A stretch of 7,437 nucleotides of DNA from Cyanobacteria bacterium OH_CFB_184 (GTDB lineage Bacteria; Cyanobacteriota; Vampirovibrionia; Gastranaerophilales; Gastranaerophilaceae), in the NCBI GenBank assembly GCA_023414155.1, contig JAEZOG010000017.1, positions 1-7,437 of the forward strand, given 5' to 3'. Positions 5,075-7,437 of this stretch are shown here, piece by piece. Position 1 is the stretch's first letter; every line of letters starts with the position of its first letter. The notes under the pieces were generated by a model that ran no database searches, had not been told where the DNA came from, and saw only the letters and a program-made list of their open reading frames with translations. The translations under genes and the position numbers were made by a program.

Positions 5075-6808
5075 ATGTCACAAAAAACTCAAGAGACAAC
5101 CAAACTTCTTTCAGGAGCAGAAATATTCATAGAATGCTTAAAGCAAGAAGGCGTAGACGAAATATTTGGATACCCTGGCGGGGTTATTCTTACTATTTAT
5201 GAGGCTTTATACCACTGCAAAGAAATTAAGCACTACCTAGTAAGACACGAACAAGCAGCAATCCACGCTGCAGAAGGCTACTCAAGAGTAAGTGGCAAAC
5301 CAGGTGTGGCACTTGTAACTTCAGGTCCTGGAGCTTGTAATGCGATAACAGGTATTGCAAACGCATATTATGATGGCTATCCGATTGTTGTTTTTACCGG
5401 TCAAGTTGGTTTGAAACAAATTGGAAACGATGCCTTCCAAGAAGCCGATATCGTGGGCATCACAAGATCATGCTGTAAACACAACTATCTTGTCCATGAT
5501 GTAAAAGAACTTCCAAGAATAATCAAAGAAGCCTTCCACATCGCAACTACAGGAAAACCCGGGCCTGTTGTTGTTGACTTACCAAAAGATATTTTAATGG
5601 CTAAAATTCCGTTTGAGCCGGTTGATACAATTAAATTACCAGGATATAACCCTACTTATCAAGGTCACCCGAGACAAATATCAAAAGCACTTCAATTGTT
5701 GTGCAACGCAGAAAGACCTGTAATAATATCAGGCGGGGGCGTTGTTGCATCTGATGCACATAAAGAAATAACAGAACTTGCAGATAGTCTAAATATTCCA
5801 ACTGCTAACACTCTTATGGGGATGGGAACTTATCCTGCAGACGGCGAGATGTCACTTGGGATGCTAGGAATGCACGGAAATTACTGGGCAAACTACGCAG
5901 TAAGCCACTGTGACGTGCTTCTAGCCGTTGGAACAAGATTTAACGACAGAATTACAGGTTGCTTAAAACGTTTTGCAAAAGATGCACAAGTAATTCACAT
6001 AGACATCGATCCTTGTTCGATTTCAAAAACCGTAAACGTTGATATACCAATCGTTGGGGATGCAAAAAACGTTTTATCATCGATGATAAAAGAATTACAA
6101 GAAAATAAATACGACATCAATCCTGAAGTAAAAAGTGCTTGGTACCAGCAAATTCAAGAATGGAAGCAAAAAAGAGCTCTTCCTGCTGTAGAATCTAACA
6201 AGTTAAACCCTCTTACAGTAATTGATAAAATATACGAATGCACAAAAGATATTGACCCTATCATCGCAACAGAAGTTGGTCAGCATCAAATGTGGACAGC
6301 TCAATTATACAAATTCAATCAACCTAGAAGACTTGTCACATCAGGTGGATTAGGAACCATGGGCTTTGGATTCCCTGCGGCAATAGGTTCAAGCATAGCT
6401 AAAAAAGATAAAACCGTTATCAATATTGCAGGAGACGGTAGTATCCAAATGAACATCCAAGAATTGGCGACTTGCGTAGAATATAACATACCAGTTATAG
6501 TTGCAATCATAAACAACGGCTACCTTGGGATGGTTCGTCAATGGCAAGAAAAACTATTTGAAAAACACTATTCACAAACTCAAATCTCAGGCCCTGACTT
6601 TGTAAAAGTAGCAGAAGCATATGGCGCATTAGGATTCAGAGTTGAAAAAGAAGAAGACATCGAACCAACCTTAAGAAAAGCAATTGAAGCAAAAAGACCT
6701 GTATTCATTGATTTTATCGTAGAACCATATGAAATGGTTTACCCTTGGGTGCTTGCCGGTAATCCTCTTCACAAAGTATTGTTATCAAACGATTGCCCAA
6801 TAAATTAA
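5075..6808 (+). CDS. ilvB: Acetohydroxyacid synthase (acetolactate synthase), large catalytic subunit
   Basis: Thiamine-diphosphate enzyme that joins two pyruvates to 2-acetolactate, or pyruvate and 2-oxobutyrate to 2-aceto-2-hydroxybutyrate: the first common step of Val, Leu and Ile synthesis. The protein is 577 residues, the usual length. Seen: N-terminal TPP-binding domain with 'FGYPGG' (31-36) and catalytic Glu59 in 'VRHEQAAIHAAEGY'; 'TSGPGACNAITGIANAYYD' (82-100); 'GNDAFQE' (117-123); a central FAD-binding-type domain with 'VGTRFNDRITG' (285-295); and the C-terminal TPP motif GDGS (453-456) with N460 and the closing NNG (480-482), then 'MVRQWQ' with Trp490. Gly112 stands where plant enzymes have the herbicide-contact Pro (GQVP versus GQVG). 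Start chosen at 5075 with GGAG 6 bases before it. ilvN follows after 12 bp. Catabolic acetolactate synthase is unlikely given that partner. Confidence 0.97.
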   Translation: MSQKTQETTKLLSGAEIFIECLKQEGVDEIFGYPGGVILTIYEALYHCKEIKHYLVRHEQAAIHAAEGYSRVSGKPGVALVTSGPGACNAITGIANAYYDGYPIVVFTGQVGLKQIGNDAFQEADIVGITRSCCKHNYLVHDVKELPRIIKEAFHIATTGKPGPVVVDLPKDILMAKIPFEPVDTIKLPGYNPTYQGHPRQISKALQLLCNAERPVIISGGGVVASDAHKEITELADSLNIPTANTLMGMGTYPADGEMSLGMLGMHGNYWANYAVSHCDVLLAVGTRFNDRITGCLKRFAKDAQVIHIDIDPCSISKTVNVDIPIVGDAKNVLSSMIKELQENKYDINPEVKSAWYQQIQEWKQKRALPAVESNKLNPLTVIDKIYECTKDIDPIIATEVGQHQMWTAQLYKFNQPRRLVTSGGLGTMGFGFPAAIGSSIAKKDKTVINIAGDGSIQMNIQELATCVEYNIPVIVAIINNGYLGMVRQWQEKLFEKHYSQTQISGPDFVKVAEAYGALGFRVEKEEDIEPTLRKAIEAKRPVFIDFIVEPYEMVYPWVLAGNPLHKVLLSNDCPIN

Positions 6809-6820
6809 AAGGAACAGCCA

Positions 6821-7327
6821 ATGAATCATACAATTTCAATATTAGTTAAAAACGAAGCAGGTGTATTATCGAGAATAAGCGACTTATTCAGCGGAAGAGG
6901 ATACAACATTGAAAGTTTGACCGTTGCGCCAATCCTTGATAGTGATTTCTCAAGAGCAACAATCGTTACAACAGGAGATGACAAGGTAATTGAGCAAATA
7001 ACAAAACAATTAAACAGGCTTATTCCGGTTATCAAAGTTGTGGACTTAGCTACAGAAGATTCTATCGAAAGAGAAATCATATTGTGCAAAGTTTGTGCAA
7101 GAGATGAAGATAGATCCGAGATTTTGAGAATTGCAGAAATTTTTGGCGCAAAGATAATTGATGTTTCGCCAAAAACATACACTCTTCAAGCACTTGGAGA
7201 TGAAAGACAAATTCGTTCACTGATTGAATTATTAAGACCAATAGGAATAAAAGAACTTGTAAGATCCGGAAGAATAGCTATATCAAGAGAAAATAGCTTC
7301 CAATCAATCAAAACTCTTCAAGATTAA
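6821..7327 (+). CDS. ilvN: Acetohydroxyacid synthase, small regulatory subunit
   Basis: Regulatory partner that stimulates the IlvB catalytic subunit and confers feedback inhibition by valine. The protein is 168 residues, typical of the IlvH/IlvN-type subunit. Seen: an N-terminal ACT domain with 'NEAGVLSRISDLFSGRGYNI' (11-30); Asn11, Gly14 and Asn29, the valine-contact positions described for E. coli IlvH, are all present at the same numbers, so valine sensitivity is expected (inference). A second domain (about 80-160) has 'REIILCKV' and 'ELVRSGRIAISR'. AAGGA lies 7 bases before the ATG. It is 12 bp behind ilvB and surely cotranscribed with it. No ilvC follows on this strand; instead the strand switches, and the last 24 bases are overlapped by the convergent gene ending at 7304. 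Confidence 0.97.
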   Translation: MNHTISILVKNEAGVLSRISDLFSGRGYNIESLTVAPILDSDFSRATIVTTGDDKVIEQITKQLNRLIPVIKVVDLATEDSIEREIILCKVCARDEDRSEILRIAEIFGAKIIDVSPKTYTLQALGDERQIRSLIELLRPIGIKELVRSGRIAISRENSFQSIKTLQD

Positions 7328-7437
7328 TTTGAGACAATTTAGTTCATCTTCTTTAGACAAAAGCCCGTAATTAAGCTTTTGTTCTAAAACCTTTTCAAAT
7401 ATTTGGGTAAATTTAGAAGATGGCTTTAATCCAAGTT
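7304..7437 (-). CDS. C-terminal end of a probable CCA tRNA nucleotidyltransferase / poly(A) polymerase-like protein, cut by window edge
   Basis: On the minus strand, the frame entering at base 7435 stays open for 43 codons to TGA 7304-7306; the other two frames meet stops within eight codons. The peptide has 'LGLKPSSKFTQIFEKVLEQK' followed by 'LLSKEDELNCLKLILK'. This resembles the end of bacterial CCA-adding enzymes, where a 'G.KPGP.....L..L...Q..G.....EEAL..' pattern is common. Those enzymes add or repair the 3' CCA of tRNA. The catalytic head is outside the window, so the name rests on a short tail and recall of the family. It runs convergently with ilvN and shares 24 bases with its 3' end. 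Another HD-domain or tRNA-modifying protein is possible. Confidence 0.55.
   Translation of the reverse strand, partial: LGLKPSSKFTQIFEKVLEQKLNYGLLSKEDELNCLKLILKSFD

Noticed and set aside
5008..5202. Plus-strand open frame of 64 codons before and into ilvB
   Set aside because: It starts inside the metK terminator stem and overlaps ilvB in another frame; no ribosome site and no recognisable product.
7357..7382. Terminator for ilvN (ACAAAAGC / GCTTTTGT, 8-bp stem, 10-base loop)
   Set aside because: The following sequence TCTAAAACC is not T-rich, the stem has few G-C pairs, and it falls inside the coding frame of the right-edge gene; it stays only a weak possibility.
1..7437. Mobile element, phage, CRISPR, toxin-antitoxin or defence system
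   Set aside because: No direct-repeat arrays, transposase, integrase or small paired genes were seen; every gene except the 121-residue one is a known housekeeping or biosynthetic family.

Overview
This AT-rich window carries ordinary bacterial core metabolism and translation genes, arranged around one divergent and one convergent junction. Standard genetic code fits: TGA ends bioG and Trp is TGG. The low GC, the cyanobacteria-like housekeeping proteins and a small unrecognised protein with an N-terminal 'NVSFSGR'-type stretch suggest a gut-type Melainabacteria/Gastranaerophilales (Vampirovibrionia) genome. That assignment is inference from general resemblance and was not tested by any search.

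Left half, minus strand, in order of transcription: a 121-residue unrecognised protein (stop at 2754, preferred start 3119); gltX, glutamyl-tRNA synthetase (2646 down to 1204), with a good intrinsic terminator just behind it; then bioG (1100 down to 456) and bioC (459 down past the left edge). The last two overlap by four bases (ATGA) and form a biotin module: BioC methylates malonyl-ACP so that fatty acid synthesis can extend it, and BioG removes the methyl ester from pimeloyl-ACP.

Centre: a 164-188 bp divergent region (size depends on the start chosen for the small protein) holds the likely rpsO promoter and a 10-bp inverted repeat. Right half, plus strand: rpsO (ribosomal protein S15) with a perfect terminator; metK (S-adenosylmethionine synthetase) with a good sigma-70-type promoter and its own strong terminator; then ilvB-ilvN, the large and small subunits of acetohydroxyacid synthase, 12 bp apart and clearly an operon. 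At the right edge a minus-strand gene, seen only as its last 43 codons and resembling the C-terminus of a CCA-adding tRNA nucleotidyltransferase, runs convergently into the last codons of ilvN.

The genes fall into separate transcription units bounded by terminators. Linked functions are SAM supply (metK) with a SAM-consuming methyltransferase (bioC), and the first common step of branched-chain amino acid synthesis. There is no mobile element, CRISPR array, rRNA or tRNA gene, and no untranslated stretch over 300 bases. I found no convincing new system. The points most worth a second look are the Cys-rich MetK tail, the uncharacterised small protein, the arrangement in front of gltX, the paired rpsO/metK promoters, and a few substitutions at known functional positions.
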